A stretch of 64,000 nt of DNA from Lyngbya sp. CCAP 1446/10 (GCF_026130175.1 NZ_JAIGNI010000018.1:1-64000), one strand, 5' to 3'. Shown: positions 53,936 through 62,687, numbered from the stretch's first letter. Notes: generated from the letters alone by a model not told the origin. Program-made: numbers and translations.

Positions 53936-54165
53936 GAAAAATTGGGCGGAGCGTAGCGGAGGGTTGAAACCTCCCCCTTTTAGGGGGACTTTTAGTCTAT
54001 AATTAAAAGTGTACCGCAGGACTTGCGGGAGGCAATAGCCAAAACCTGTGGAGCGAGCATAAGACCGGAAAACCCTACGAGTCGGTGGAGGCAGTTGCAA
54101 TGAAACAGGAACCCAAATAGCGATGTTTGGGAATCGCCGCACTTTTAGGGCGGTGAGAATGTCAA
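53936..54165 (+). mobile_element. Non-autonomous IS200/IS605-type element with omega-RNA-like end
   Basis: About 230 bp separating hicB from hicA. The left part has a hairpin (AACCTCCCCCTTTTAGGGGG) and an AT-rich promoter-like TCTATAATTAAAAG. The right part reads GACCGGAAAACCCTACGAGT and ends in a hairpin (TCGCCGCAC-TTTTA-GGGCGGTGA) followed by GAATGTCAA. That is the form of the right end of TnpB-type elements, whose end is the omega RNA. No tnpB or tnpA is inside. Boundaries are approximate. Confidence 0.6.
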
Positions 54166-54362
54166 AGAGATAACTCAATTAACTGTTTATCGGGCGCAAG
54201 CTCATTTTGTTGACTGGCGACTTCCAGCCAACCCTGAACAGCATCTTCCAGCATCTCTAACAACTGTTCATAACTCTCTGCCCATGTGTGACAACCTGGA
54301 AGTGCTGGAACCGAGCCGCACCATACACCATCTTCTTGCCAGATAATCGCCTTAATCTTCAT
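54162..54362 (-). CDS. hicB: HicB-type antitoxin
   Basis: Start ATG 54362 (MKIKAIIWQEDGVWCGSVPALPG) is preferred over a TTG two codons earlier. The protein has 66 residues and lacks the C-terminal HTH of long HicB forms. The partial RNase H-like fold is clear from VWCGSVPALPGCHTWAES and LLEMLEDAVQGWLEV. It neutralises HicA. It lies before hicA, but the 230-bp IS-like insertion now separates them, so coupling of the pair may be lost. Confidence 0.85.
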   Translation of the reverse strand: MKIKAIIWQEDGVWCGSVPALPGCHTWAESYEQLLEMLEDAVQGWLEVASQQNELAPDKQLIELSL

Positions 54363-54394
54363 GAGCAATCTCTAATAGCTATCTGAATAGGATT

Positions 54395-54502
54395 TTAGCG
54401 TATCGCTTTAAAACTTGCGAGGGCGCGATCGATATTATATTGAACTTGTTTTGGCAGTGCCGCAAAAGATTTACGGAATTCGGCTGTAGTACGGGACTTC
54501 AC
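54395..54502 (-). pseudogene. RelE-type toxin N-terminal fragment
   Basis: Starts GTG 54502 in a 4-base overlap with the preceding antitoxin stop codon (GTGA). It reads VKSRTTAEFRKSFAALPKQVQ, the usual N terminus of a RelE-like toxin, and ends by TAA at 54395 after 35 residues instead of about 90. The catalytic C-terminal half is absent. The partner antitoxin is the 54499-54780 gene. Confidence 0.65.
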
Positions 54503-54780
54503 AATGTTTCTGGATCGAGTTCTTGGGTTTTACCTGCGCGATACTCAGCCATTGCAGTCGCTGCAAGTTTGGCAAGAGTATCGGGAGAACTAGCAAATGC
54601 TCGATCGCATATTAGATCGTCTTGAAGTTCTTCCAAAATCATTGAGGCGATCCTCTTCGTTGGCGTAGCCCCCGTAGGGGCGGGCTTCGCTAACGCATCT
54701 TGCTCACTTGCAGACAAGGTTTTCAACTTAGCGATCCTCTTCGAGGGCTTCGCTAACGCGCGATCGAGTAAATCAGTCAT
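54499..54780 (-). CDS. RelB-like antitoxin expanded by in-frame REP insertions
   Basis: Start ATG 54780 (MTDLLDRA) fits with AAGAG upstream. The protein has 93 residues. It matches cyanobacterial antitoxins of the form MTDLLERAF...LSEEEQDAIASLILEEL, but two stretches (ALAKPSKRIAKLK and ALAKPAPTGATPTKRIA) are encoded by REP-like repeats at 54731-54759 and 54647-54696. Both are read in frame. The natural C-terminal part (SMILEELQDDLICDRAFASSPDTLAKLAATAM in outline) is intact. The toxin is truncated, so the protein has lost its partner. Confidence 0.7.
   Translation of the reverse strand: MTDLLDRALAKPSKRIAKLKTLSASEQDALAKPAPTGATPTKRIASMILEELQDDLICDRAFASSPDTLAKLAATAMAEYRAGKTQELDPETL
54647..54759. 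repeat. Two REP-like repeats inside the antitoxin gene
   Basis: Copies at 54647-54696 (with GTAGCCCCCGTAGGGG in the middle) and 54731-54759 share GCGATCCTCTTCG...GGGCTTCGCTAACGC. Lengths of 50 and 29 bp plus flanks keep the reading frame open. Confidence 0.65.
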
Positions 54781-54865
54781 AGTTAGCACACTCTTACAAT
54801 CAAAATGGCATCTTATCTATTATCGCTTCTTCCTGGCAAATCGATATCTTAGGAAGCAGAGCTAT

Positions 54866-55453
54866 CTACGTCGCAAATTCTGGAAAATACTGATCTACAA
54901 AGTCCATAACCTTTTGAAAGTGGAGAATTCCTTCCTCTGGCCTTAGTACCCCATACTCTTCGCCTCGACGAGATCTAAGTTTCCAATTATCGGAGTTTTT
55001 TAGATAAACCTGTGCATAATCTGTTCCATGCCTGCGATCTAACCACCATAATGCTCCAATAGCCCATTCTTGGTCGTATTGTCGATCGCCCGCGGGTAAG
55101 TAGGTGTCGAGATAAGATCGCAAAACTCTTACCGATTCAGCACCGTCAAAACGAGCTAATGCAAAACAATGAAATTGTCCTGCATACCAAGTTTCACTTG
55201 GAATCAGTAAAGTTTCAATTTTATTGAGATGGTGGGAAAGCCGACCAATTCCACAAAGCCAACTTGCTGTAATTGTATACCTCCAATTACTGTTATACAT
55301 CTGGATCGTTTCTTCCTCAGTTACTTCATATAAAGCAACTGTCGTCGAGTCCACAAAGGCATCTAAATCTTCTTTGCCAAGCCCTAAAAAGTTACCGTGT
55401 AAAACATTGAGATAAAGTGGCTTAACATAACGTTCTCGAATATAGTCAGTCAT
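54866..55453 (-). CDS. DUF6000-like protein
   Basis: A 195-residue protein. It opens DYIRERYVKPLYLNVLHGNFLGLG. A conserved central block (SNWRYTITASWLCGIGRLSHHLNKIETLLIPSE in outline) leads to TWYAGQFHCFALARFDG, then VLRSYLDTYLPAGDRQYDQEWAIGALWWLDRRHGT. The pattern of Trp, Cys and short helices fits the DUF6000 family as I remember it. The function is unknown. It stands alone after the toxin-antitoxin cluster and may be part of a polymorphic-toxin immunity repertoire, but that is only an inference. Confidence 0.6.
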   Translation of the reverse strand: MTDYIRERYVKPLYLNVLHGNFLGLGKEDLDAFVDSTTVALYEVTEEETIQMYNSNWRYTITASWLCGIGRLSHHLNKIETLLIPSETWYAGQFHCFALARFDGAESVRVLRSYLDTYLPAGDRQYDQEWAIGALWWLDRRHGTDYAQVYLKNSDNWKLRSRRGEEYGVLRPEEGILHFQKVMDFVDQYFPEFAT

Positions 55454-55588
55454 GCTGTATTGTTATTTTTTTTTTGAGTCGTGACAATATAGAAAATTTC
55501 ATTTCCATCAGCGTTCATCTGTGTTTATCTGCTTAAATCTGCGGTTTAAAAATCCAAATCTAATCGATTTACTGCGATCCGGTATATA

Positions 55589-55630
55589 GAAAACCCCCAA
55601 ACCATTTTTAAAATCAAGTTTGGGGTTTTC
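55589..55630 (-). terminator. Rho-independent-type terminator after ndhD
   Basis: GAAAACCCCCAAAC (55589-55602) pairs with GTTTGGGGTTTTC (55618-55630) around a short AT-rich loop; the stop of ndhD lies 20 bp away. It sits between ndhD and the DUF6000-like gene. Confidence 0.75.
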
Positions 55631-55649
55631 TTTCTAACTCTCGTTCAAA

Positions 55650-57233
55650 TTACAACTTGCTAGGCTCGATCGCCGGAGCGCGCAGAGCCACTGTTTTATC
55701 AGCAGCTTTTGCCACCAGAGACGGTACAGAAGCCCGTAATCTTGCAGTCAACTGTGAAGTAGTCGCATCGTAAACCTGAGTCAGCATCTTCGGATACAAA
55801 CCAATGCCAATAATCGGCACTAACAAAGCCGCAATAATAAACACTTCTCGCGGTTCCGCATCCACCAACTCTTCGTGTTCCACCAATTCCTTATTTTCTG
55901 GGCCGTAGAAGATTTCCCGCAGCATTGACAGCAGGTAAATCGGAGTCAAAATTACGCCGACAGCCGCCAGAAATATTACACAAACCTTAAACACCGGATT
56001 GTAAGCATCGCTGGTTGCAAAACCCACAAATATCATTAATTCTGCTACAAAACCGCTCATTCCCGGCAAAGCCAAAGAAGCCATCGAGCAAGCAGTCCAC
56101 ATGGCAAAAACTTTACGCATTTTCTTGCCGACACCGCCCATTTCGTCGAGCATGAGGGTGTGAGTGCGATCGTAAGTGCATCCTACCATGAAGAACAAAC
56201 TCGCCCCGATTAAACCGTGGGAAATCATTTGCAGCATTGCGCCGCTAGTTCCCAAATCGGTAAACGAAGCTATCCCAATCAGCACAAATCCCATGTGGGA
56301 AATCGAAGAATAGGCAATTTTCCGCTTCAAGTTGCGCTGAGCAAAAGAAGTCAACGCGGCGTAAACAATGTTCACCACACCCAAAATTACTAACAGCGGT
56401 GCGAAAGTAGCGTGAGCATCGGGGAGCATTCCCGCATTCATCCGCAGCAAGGCGTAGCCGCCCATTTTTAGCAGAATTCCTGCTAGCAACATATGGGCTG
56501 GTGCGGTGGCTTCGCCGTGAGCGTCAGGGAGCCAAGTGTGGAGGGGAAAAATTGGCAGTTTGACGCCGTAGGCTATTAAGAAACCTGCGTACAAGAGCAA
56601 TTCTATATTGGGGGCGAAGTCTTTAAGCGCGATCGCCCGCATATCGAAAGTCACCGTATCGCCATAAAACGCCATCGTCAGCGCGCCCAGCAAAATAAAC
56701 AGCGAACCGCCTGCGGTGTACAGGATAAACTTGGTGGCTGCGTAGAGGCGCTTCTTGCCGCCCCAGATGGACAAAATTAGGTAAATCGGGACTAATTCCA
56801 GTTCCCAAACTAGGAAAAACAGCAACATATCCTGTACGGCAAAAACTGCGATTTGTCCGCCGTACATGATCAGCATCAAAAAGTAAAAAAGCTTCGGTTT
56901 AAATGTGACAGGCCAAGCTGCTAAAGTAGCCAGCGTAGTAATAAAACCAGTCAGCAAAATCAGCGGCATCGACAAACCGTCAGCACCCACCGACCAATTT
57001 AAATCGAGTTGCTGTACCCAAGTATAGCTTTCTACCAGTTGCAAATCTGGATTGCTGAAGTCGTAATGAGTGCAAAAAGCGTAAACAAGCAGAGCAAAAT
57101 CGATCAAACCTACAATTAGTGCATACCAGCGCACCGTCTTGCCATCCTTGTCGGGAATCAAAGGAATCAGCAAGGACGCAGCAACGGGAAACAGAATTGC
57201 TGTTGTTAGCCAGGGAAAATTTGCTGTATCCAT
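55650..57233 (-). CDS. ndhD: NAD(P)H-quinone oxidoreductase subunit 4
   Basis: A 527-residue subunit of the membrane arm of photosynthetic complex I (NDH-1). It has about 14 membrane segments, a conserved proton-channel Glu in [21 protein letters not shown] and the Lys helix of NuoM-type subunits ([20 protein letters not shown]). [20 protein letters not shown] is the second channel helix. Given that it is followed upstream by ndhF on the same strand, it is probably the ndhD1-type respiratory/cyclic subunit rather than the CO2-uptake form. It lies 470 bp downstream of ndhF. Confidence 0.94.
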   Translation of the reverse strand: MDTANFPWLTTAILFPVAASLLIPLIPDKDGKTVRWYALIVGLIDFALLVYAFCTHYDFSNPDLQLVESYTWVQQLDLNWSVGADGLSMPLILLTGFITTLATLAAWPVTFKPKLFYFLMLIMYGGQIAVFAVQDMLLFFLVWELELVPIYLILSIWGGKKRLYAATKFILYTAGGSLFILLGALTMAFYGDTVTFDMRAIALKDFAPNIELLLYAGFLIAYGVKLPIFPLHTWLPDAHGEATAPAHMLLAGILLKMGGYALLRMNAGMLPDAHATFAPLLVILGVVNIVYAALTSFAQRNLKRKIAYSSISHMGFVLIGIASFTDLGTSGAMLQMISHGLIGASLFFMVGCTYDRTHTLMLDEMGGVGKKMRKVFAMWTACSMASLALPGMSGFVAELMIFVGFATSDAYNPVFKVCVIFLAAVGVILTPIYLLSMLREIFYGPENKELVEHEELVDAEPREVFIIAALLVPIIGIGLYPKMLTQVYDATTSQLTARLRASVPSLVAKAADKTVALRAPAIEPSKL

Positions 57234-57489
57234 TGCGTTTTAAAATAAGCCGTCAGTTATTAGGTTTAAACACATTTTGACAGTTTTGGTGTAAATTTTA
57301 TACTTTCTTTATACGAAACCTTTGTTTTTGCTATATTTGTGACAATTTGTACGATCGCACAAATTGAGTTTAATCAAAGATGTACATCTATTGGCTAATT
57401 GTCAATTGTGAGTTATTGAGCTAATAGCATTTCTTAAAATATCTCTTGGTGGGGATACGGCAATCCCTCCGCTTCGCTTCGCCCAAGGC

Positions 57490-57674
57490 GTCTCAACAAT
57501 CGCCTGAAAACCTTTGTATCTCTCGTCGATCTCCGAGGCCAGATCCCCCCTAGCCCCCCTTAAAAAGGGGGGGACAAGAATCTGCTCAAAGTCCCCCTTC
57601 TTAAGGGGGATTTAGGGGGATCAGACCTCGGCAGTAAAGGAGAAAGACAAAAGGTTTCAGGCGATTGTTGAGAC
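57490..57674. mobile_element. 185-bp MITE-like element with 28-bp terminal inverted repeats
   Basis: GTCTCAACAATCGCCTGAAA at 57490 is matched in reverse to 57674 with one small shift. A second, inner pair (CCGAGG...CCTCGG) flanks a core containing GATCCCCCCTAGCCCCCC and CTTCTTAAGGGGGATTTAGG. The core is shared with the 23752-23886 element, while the outer repeats differ. It lies in the 57234-57702 gap between ndhF and ndhD, with no gene in it. Confidence 0.75.
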
Positions 57675-57702
57675 CAATAGGCATTGCCATTTCCCTACAG
57701 AT

Positions 57703-59748
57703 TTAACTGACTCCAGAAACGATCGCAAAACCCAGAACTGCGACAAACACAATCAGGGCATAAAATTGAGCGCGACCGCTTTCAAAGTATTTCAAACCTT
57801 CGCCCGTAACCAGAGTCAAAAATCCTGTCAAATTGACGATACCATCGACAACTCGCAAATCCACTTCCATGACTTGCCGCGCTAAACGGCGGGTGCCTTT
57901 GACGAAGAGAACTTCGTTGATATCGTCGAGATACCACTTGTTGAGGGAGAACTCGTAGAGCGGTTTGATTTTTTGGGCGATCGCACTTGGGTCGATTTTC
58001 CGGCTCAAATACATCAGCGAAGCCAAAGTAATTCCCAGTAAAGCAATACCTACAGAACTTCCGCCCATGATGAGGAATTCCGTCAAATCAAACTCAGCGG
58101 CGTGTGCCAAAACTTCTTCCAAAGATTCCCCTGGCGCACGCACAAACTGCTCGAAATAATTAGCAAACGGCGTTCCGACAAAACCGATAAATACTGAAGG
58201 TACAGCCAACAACACTAACGGCAGAGCCATTGTCAGAGGAGATTCGTGAGGAAAATGGTCGTGTTCGTCGTGACTTTCGCCAGTGGGGGCCAATTCCTTA
58301 ACATTCATCGCTCCGGGGCCGAAGACCAAACCTGGTTGCAGAAGTTGCTGTTTGATCGCGTTGTCATTGCCTCGGAATTCGCCCTCAAAGGTGCTGAAAT
58401 ACATCCGAAACATATAAAACGCGGTCATGCCCGCAGTCAGCCAACTCACCGCCCAGAGAGCGGGATTAGCGTGAAAAGCTTGGGCGAGGATTTCGTCTTT
58501 TGACCAGAAACCTGCAAAGGGTGGAATGCCACAGATTGCTAAATTGCCGATTAAAAAGCAAGAAGCGGTAATCGGCATATATTTACGCAAGCCGCCCATG
58601 ACTCTCATGTCTTGAGCCACAGCCGGGTTATGGCCGACGACTGCTTCCATGCCGTGAATGACTGAACCTGAGCACAGGAACAGCATTGCTTTGAAGTAAG
58701 CGTGGGTCATTAAGTGGAAGAGTCCGGCACTGTATGCGCCGACGCCCATTGCCATTACCATGTAGCCCAATTGGGAGATGGTGGAGTAGGCGAGGCCTTT
58801 TTTGATGTCATTTTGCGTAATTGCGATCGAAGCACCCATGAATGCTGTAAAACAGCCGGTGCAGGCGATCAAATTCATGACTTCCGGCAGGCCTTCCAAT
58901 ACTGGATACATCCGAGCAATCAGGAAGACTCCGGCGGCTACCATCGTGGCCGCGTGAATCAAGGCTGAAATCGGTGTAGGGCCTTCCATTGCGTCTGGGA
59001 GCCAGACGTGGAGGGGGAATTGAGCTGATTTGGCGACTGGGCCCAAAAAGATCAAAACGCCGAAGATTGTCGCTAGAGTCGCCGAAAGGGCGCCGGATTC
59101 GACTAGGGAGTGCAGGCGATCGCCCATTACGTCAAATTCAAAGCTACCGGTTGCCCAGTAAATGCCGAGAATGCCCAACAGCAGGCCGAAGTCGCCGACG
59201 CGGTTGGTGACGAAGGCTTTTTGGCAGGCGTCTGCTGCGGGTTTGCGATCGTACCAAAATCCAACTAGCAGGTACGAACACATACCTACCAATTCCCAGA
59301 AAATATAAATCTGAATGATGTTCGGGCTGAGGACTAGACCTAACATTGAGGCGCTGAAGATGCTCAGGTAGGCGTAAAAGCGCACGTACCCGTCATCGTG
59401 TGCCATGTACCCGTCGGTGTAAATCATCACCAAAAAGGCGACCGTGGTGACGATCGCCAGCATTACCGACGTGAGGGGGTCGATGATATAGCCCATGTTC
59501 AGCGAGAAGTCGCCAGCAGAAGCCCACTCAATAGTGCGGGTGTAGGGTTCGTGGCCCTGTATTTGACTCCACAGCAGTGCGAAAGATAGTACCATTGACC
59601 CTCCGAGCGTGGAGACGATGAAGATCGCATTCGCTTGTCGGAGTTTGTTGGTGGCCTGGTTAAAGGTGATTAAGCCTAGACCTACTAGCATTGCGCCTGC
59701 CAGCGGCAGGACTGGAATCAGCCAAGCGTATTGATAAAGCAGTTCCAT
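57703..59748 (-). CDS. ndhF: NAD(P)H-quinone oxidoreductase subunit 5
   Basis: Start ATG 59748 (MELLYQYAWLIPVLPLAGAMLVG) is preferred: 32 further residues back to 59844 are not hydrophobic and have no counterpart. The protein has 681 residues with about 15 membrane segments. Conserved channel helices are LVGMCSYLLVGFWYDRKPAADA, SAQFPLHVWLPDAMEGPTPISALIHA (outline) and LAYSTISQLGYMVMAMG. The long lateral helix follows TLASLMYLSRKID. It is the ndhF1-type partner of ndhD. An oxidoreductase complex subunit in the thylakoid membrane. Confidence 0.94.
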   Translation of the reverse strand: MELLYQYAWLIPVLPLAGAMLVGLGLITFNQATNKLRQANAIFIVSTLGGSMVLSFALLWSQIQGHEPYTRTIEWASAGDFSLNMGYIIDPLTSVMLAIVTTVAFLVMIYTDGYMAHDDGYVRFYAYLSIFSASMLGLVLSPNIIQIYIFWELVGMCSYLLVGFWYDRKPAADACQKAFVTNRVGDFGLLLGILGIYWATGSFEFDVMGDRLHSLVESGALSATLATIFGVLIFLGPVAKSAQFPLHVWLPDAMEGPTPISALIHAATMVAAGVFLIARMYPVLEGLPEVMNLIACTGCFTAFMGASIAITQNDIKKGLAYSTISQLGYMVMAMGVGAYSAGLFHLMTHAYFKAMLFLCSGSVIHGMEAVVGHNPAVAQDMRVMGGLRKYMPITASCFLIGNLAICGIPPFAGFWSKDEILAQAFHANPALWAVSWLTAGMTAFYMFRMYFSTFEGEFRGNDNAIKQQLLQPGLVFGPGAMNVKELAPTGESHDEHDHFPHESPLTMALPLVLLAVPSVFIGFVGTPFANYFEQFVRAPGESLEEVLAHAAEFDLTEFLIMGGSSVGIALLGITLASLMYLSRKIDPSAIAQKIKPLYEFSLNKWYLDDINEVLFVKGTRRLARQVMEVDLRVVDGIVNLTGFLTLVTGEGLKYFESGRAQFYALIVFVAVLGFAIVSGVS

Positions 59749-59854
59749 GACTGATAGGTAGTTTAAAGTTTCTACTAGATATTGCCAAAACTGTAAACAA
59801 TTGTGACACACGCCTGCGCGACTGGGCAAAAATACTCGCTGCAATTCTTAAGAT

Positions 59855-60004
59855 AAGACGGCGGTTGAAACGGCGTCTACAAAAACCAAGTCCGCCTCCG
59901 CGGACTGAATAAAATTACGTTTTACGTAATTTTCACCGTCAATTCTTCAACCCCTCTGAGCTCGGGTTTTGTTTGTATAGACGCGGTTTCAACCGCTCAG
60001 TCTT
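59855..60004. repeat. 150-bp palindromic element with GACGGCGGTTGAAAC ends
   Basis: AAGACGGCGGTTGAAACGGCGTC at one end is matched by GACGCGGTTTCAACCGCTCAG and TCTT at the other. The centre carries GTCCGCCTCCGCGGAC and ATTACGTTTTACGTAAT hairpins. Same family as 34784-34868. It lies between ndhF and the thioredoxin. Confidence 0.7.
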
Positions 60005-60034
60005 CTTTAAATCTACGTCAAAAGATAGATAGAA

Positions 60035-60072
60035 AAATATCGCAGTCCTGTGTATACAAGACTACGATATTT
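60035..60072 (-). terminator. Hairpin downstream of the thioredoxin gene
   Basis: AAATATCGCAGTC (60035-60047) pairs with GACTACGATATTT (60060-60072), with one bulge. It lies about 100 bp beyond the minus-strand thioredoxin stop codon. Confidence 0.5.
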
Positions 60073-60112
60073 ATTTTGGATCGGATGGTCGATCGACAAA
60101 TGGAGAATTTCT

Positions 60113-60164
60113 AATGCTTTCTACGCAAGAGCCCAATGCTTTCTACGCAAGAGCCCAATGCTTT
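60113..60164. repeat. 22-bp tandem repeat
   Basis: AATGCTTTCTACGCAAGAGC and CC, present twice in tandem (60113-60134, 60135-60156) with a third partial copy. It lies just after the thioredoxin stop. Confidence 0.8.
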
Positions 60165-60171
60165 GGAAACG

Positions 60172-60549
60172 TTATCTGTTAAATGCTTCCTGCGGTTGCA
60201 TTCGTTGAGATGGGGAAGAGCTTTGAGTGGCCAGCATCCAGGAATCCAGAGTGCGCCGCAGTTCCTCGCGTCCTTGATAATGTTCAAATCTAAATCGAGC
60301 TCGATCGCCCTCAAACAAAATCAGTGTCGGCAGACTTGTCAGCCGGTAAGTGTTGGCCAACTTGAAAGATTGATCGGCATTCACCCCTAGGATCTTAACT
60401 TTTCCTGCCCAATCTGCCTCAAATGTCGTAACCGTAGGGTCGATCGCGCGGCACAAACCGCACCAAGGTGCCCAAAAGTGAACTAAAACGGGGGTAGAGG
60501 CTTGAAATACCTCTTGTGCAAAAGTGCGTTCGCTAACCGACAACACCAT
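60172..60549 (-). CDS. Thioredoxin-family protein with WCGLC active site
   Basis: A 125-residue protein. Start ATG 60549 is supported by GAGGG 6 bp upstream. The thioredoxin fold is clear (VLVHFWAPWCGLCRAIDP, KILGVNADQSFKLANTYRLTSLPTLILFEG), including the cis-Pro in SLPT. The redox motif is WCGLC in place of the usual WCGPC; Leu for Pro would alter the redox potential. The last 20 residues extend past the fold. Lies in a block with ndhF and the NnrU-like gene. Confidence 0.88.
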   Translation of the reverse strand: MVLSVSERTFAQEVFQASTPVLVHFWAPWCGLCRAIDPTVTTFEADWAGKVKILGVNADQSFKLANTYRLTSLPTLILFEGDRARFRFEHYQGREELRRTLDSWMLATQSSSPSQRMQPQEAFNR

Positions 60550-60593
60550 GATCCCTCAAAATTTAATAATTTTTTTCTATCCTAGGGATCATG

Positions 60594-61307
60594 CTACCAG
60601 TATATGTTCCCCGTGACACGCATCAAAAAAGGATGAATTTTCCACAACAGGCCCGTAAAAATAACTACACCTACGTAGGAAGGACGCATAAACTCAAGCA
60701 AATCAAGGGTTTGACGCTTTTGCAGGATTGCCAAAAATGGAATAATTGAGGTGCGAGATTTGATGGTTTCAAAGGATTCGCCAAAACGAGCTCGCAGCCG
60801 ACTGTCGCCGTGCCACACTCCGAACAGGTGGTGAAGTATCAAACCGATGGAAGTGACGAGGGTAAAGCTAGTGCCAATCCACAGGGTGTGGGCCACACAC
60901 CAAATCACCTGTCCCACCATTTGCGGGTGACGGGTGATGCGAATGATGCCGGCTTCGTAGAGGTGAACTTCCGGCTTTTGGATGGCGGCAATTTCTAGAA
61001 GGTTGAAAGTTGCTGGGTACAGAAACAGAAAGGAAATTGCCGAAAGTATCCAAACTATGGGTTTAACTGCCGGCACGCCCTGTACTTGCCAAAGCTGCAC
61101 GCCGTCGTAGCGGTGGTTGAAAAAGTAGACAACCAAAATCACCGCCAGCGGCAAACTGACAAGGGCAAACAAAACGCGGTAAAGTCTCGGCCCGATTAGC
61201 TTTTCACCTTTCGGGCGGAGGGCTGCTAAACCGCTGTGGGCGATCGCAAACATCAGTAAAAGTCCGAGAATAACTAAGTGGGAGTCGAGTGGCCAGTCGA
61301 TCGTCAT
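60594..61307 (-). CDS. NnrU family membrane protein (Z-ISO-like)
   Basis: A 237-residue membrane protein with six or seven membrane segments. The family pattern is clear: LLLMFAIAHSGLAALRPKGEKLIGPRLYRVLFALVS (outline) at the start, and the heme/metal ligand region RITRHPQMVGQVIWCVAHTLWIG near residue 125-147 with two conserved His. LILHHLFGVWHGDSRLRARFGESF follows. NnrU relatives include plant 15-cis-zeta-carotene isomerase, a heme enzyme of carotenoid synthesis; a similar role is possible but not shown. It lies 45 bp upstream of the thioredoxin gene on the same strand. Confidence 0.82.
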   Translation of the reverse strand: MTIDWPLDSHLVILGLLLMFAIAHSGLAALRPKGEKLIGPRLYRVLFALVSLPLAVILVVYFFNHRYDGVQLWQVQGVPAVKPIVWILSAISFLFLYPATFNLLEIAAIQKPEVHLYEAGIIRITRHPQMVGQVIWCVAHTLWIGTSFTLVTSIGLILHHLFGVWHGDSRLRARFGESFETIKSRTSIIPFLAILQKRQTLDLLEFMRPSYVGVVIFTGLLWKIHPFLMRVTGNIYW

Positions 61308-61377
61308 TGCAAATATTAAGAAAAGTTATTGATTCTCTGCCAATTTGTGTCACAAAGTATCTATGGGAGCATTCAGC

Positions 61378-61545
61378 GGTTATCAGTCAGTTAACTGTTC
61401 ACTGTTCGCTGTTGACTGTTGACTGTTCGCTGTTCGCTGTTCGCTGTTGACTGTTCGCTGTTGACTGTTCGCTGTTTGCTGTTCGCTGCCTACAGTCAAC
61501 CGTCAACCGTCAACTGACAACTGACAACTGACAACTGACAATTTA
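61378..61545. repeat. GTTGACTGTTCGCT-type heptamer tract before the LysR gene
   Basis: TGTTGAC/TGTTCGC heptamers run to 61490, then the reverse type (CAACTGACAACTGACAACTGA) to 61540. The tract lies in the promoter region between the NnrU-like and LysR genes and ends only 5-10 bp before ATG 61551, so it also forms the leader. Confidence 0.8.
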
Positions 61546-61550
61546 GATAT

Positions 61551-62555
61551 ATGTCTGACCTTCCTTTCACTTTAGACCAGTTACGCATTCTCAAGGCGAT
61601 CGCCTCTGAAGGAAGCTTCAAACGCGCCGCCGACAGCCTCTACGTATCCCAGCCAGCAGTTAGCTTGCAGGTACAAAACTTAGAGAGACAATTGAACGTA
61701 CCGCTGTTTGACCGGGGGGGGCGCAGGGCGCAACTGACCGAAGCTGGACACCTGCTGCTGAGTTACGGCGAGAAAATTTTATCGCTTTGTCAAGAAACTT
61801 GTCGAGCTCTGGAAGACTTGCAAAATCTCCAAGGCGGTACTTTGATTGTCGGCGCATCTCAAACAACGGGGACGTATTTGCTACCCCGGATGATTGGGAT
61901 GTTTCGGCAAAAGTACCCGGATGTAGCGGTACAACTTCACGTACACTCGACCCGCCGCACGGCGTGGAGTGTGGCCAATGGGCAAATCGATTTGGCAATT
62001 GTTGGCGGAGAAATCCCTACCGAACTTGTAGAAGCTTTAGAAATTGTTCCTTATGCTGAGGACGAATTGGCTCTGATTCTCCCGCCATCTCACCCGATGG
62101 TACAACAAGAAAGTATCCAAAAAGAAGACCTTTATAAATTGCAGTTTATTTGCCTGGATTCGCAGTCTACTATCCGCAAAGTCATCGATCAGGTGTTGAC
62201 TCGCTGTGGCATTGACACGCGCCGCCTGAAAATTGAGATGGAACTAAATTCGATCGAAGCAATTAAAAATGCTGTTCAGTCGGGGCTGGGTGCTGCTTTT
62301 GTGTCGGTTTCGGCGATCGAAAAAGAGTTGATGATGGGCGTTTTACACAAATCTAAAATGGATGAAGTTTTGGTAACTCGGATTTTGTCGCTGATTTACA
62401 ACCCCAACCGTTACCGTTCTAAAGCTGCTGAGGCTTTCAGCAATGAAATTCTGCCCCAGTTTGCTACTTATTCGACTACCCAGGAGAAGAAAGAAGCCCA
62501 GGCGATCGATTTGGGTCTCATAGAAATAGCAACTCCCAACTCAGGGGGAAGTTAA
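61551..62555 (+). CDS. rbcR: LysR-type regulator of the RbcR/Ycf30 group
   Basis: A 334-residue LysR regulator. The HTH spans residues 7-66 ([31 protein letters not shown] pattern) and the effector domain residues 95-305. The sequence beginning [22 protein letters not shown], and the body ([32 protein letters not shown] in outline), are those of RbcR/Ycf30, which controls RuBisCO and related genes in response to carbon and redox state in cyanobacteria and red-lineage plastids. Its neighbours, ndhF and ndhD, fit a carbon/electron-flow context. The leader is made of heptamers. The close relative CcmR/NdhR is the alternative. Confidence 0.82.
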   Translation: MSDLPFTLDQLRILKAIASEGSFKRAADSLYVSQPAVSLQVQNLERQLNVPLFDRGGRRAQLTEAGHLLLSYGEKILSLCQETCRALEDLQNLQGGTLIVGASQTTGTYLLPRMIGMFRQKYPDVAVQLHVHSTRRTAWSVANGQIDLAIVGGEIPTELVEALEIVPYAEDELALILPPSHPMVQQESIQKEDLYKLQFICLDSQSTIRKVIDQVLTRCGIDTRRLKIEMELNSIEAIKNAVQSGLGAAFVSVSAIEKELMMGVLHKSKMDEVLVTRILSLIYNPNRYRSKAAEAFSNEILPQFATYSTTQEKKEAQAIDLGLIEIATPNSGGS

Positions 62556-62687
62556 TTTGTTAAGTCGCCGGCAGTTAGGAGTTAGCGGTTAGTTGAGAGA
62601 TCAAAATCTGGTTGGACAACCCCTGATAAAATTGGCTTTTTTCCCAATTACAATTACCAATTCCCAATTACCAATTAGCAAACCAAA

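Noticed and set aside
61378-61545. Iteron-like heptamer tract as a replication origin
   Set aside because: Similar heptamer tracts occur at several intergenic sites of the window and there is no rep or dnaA gene nearby.
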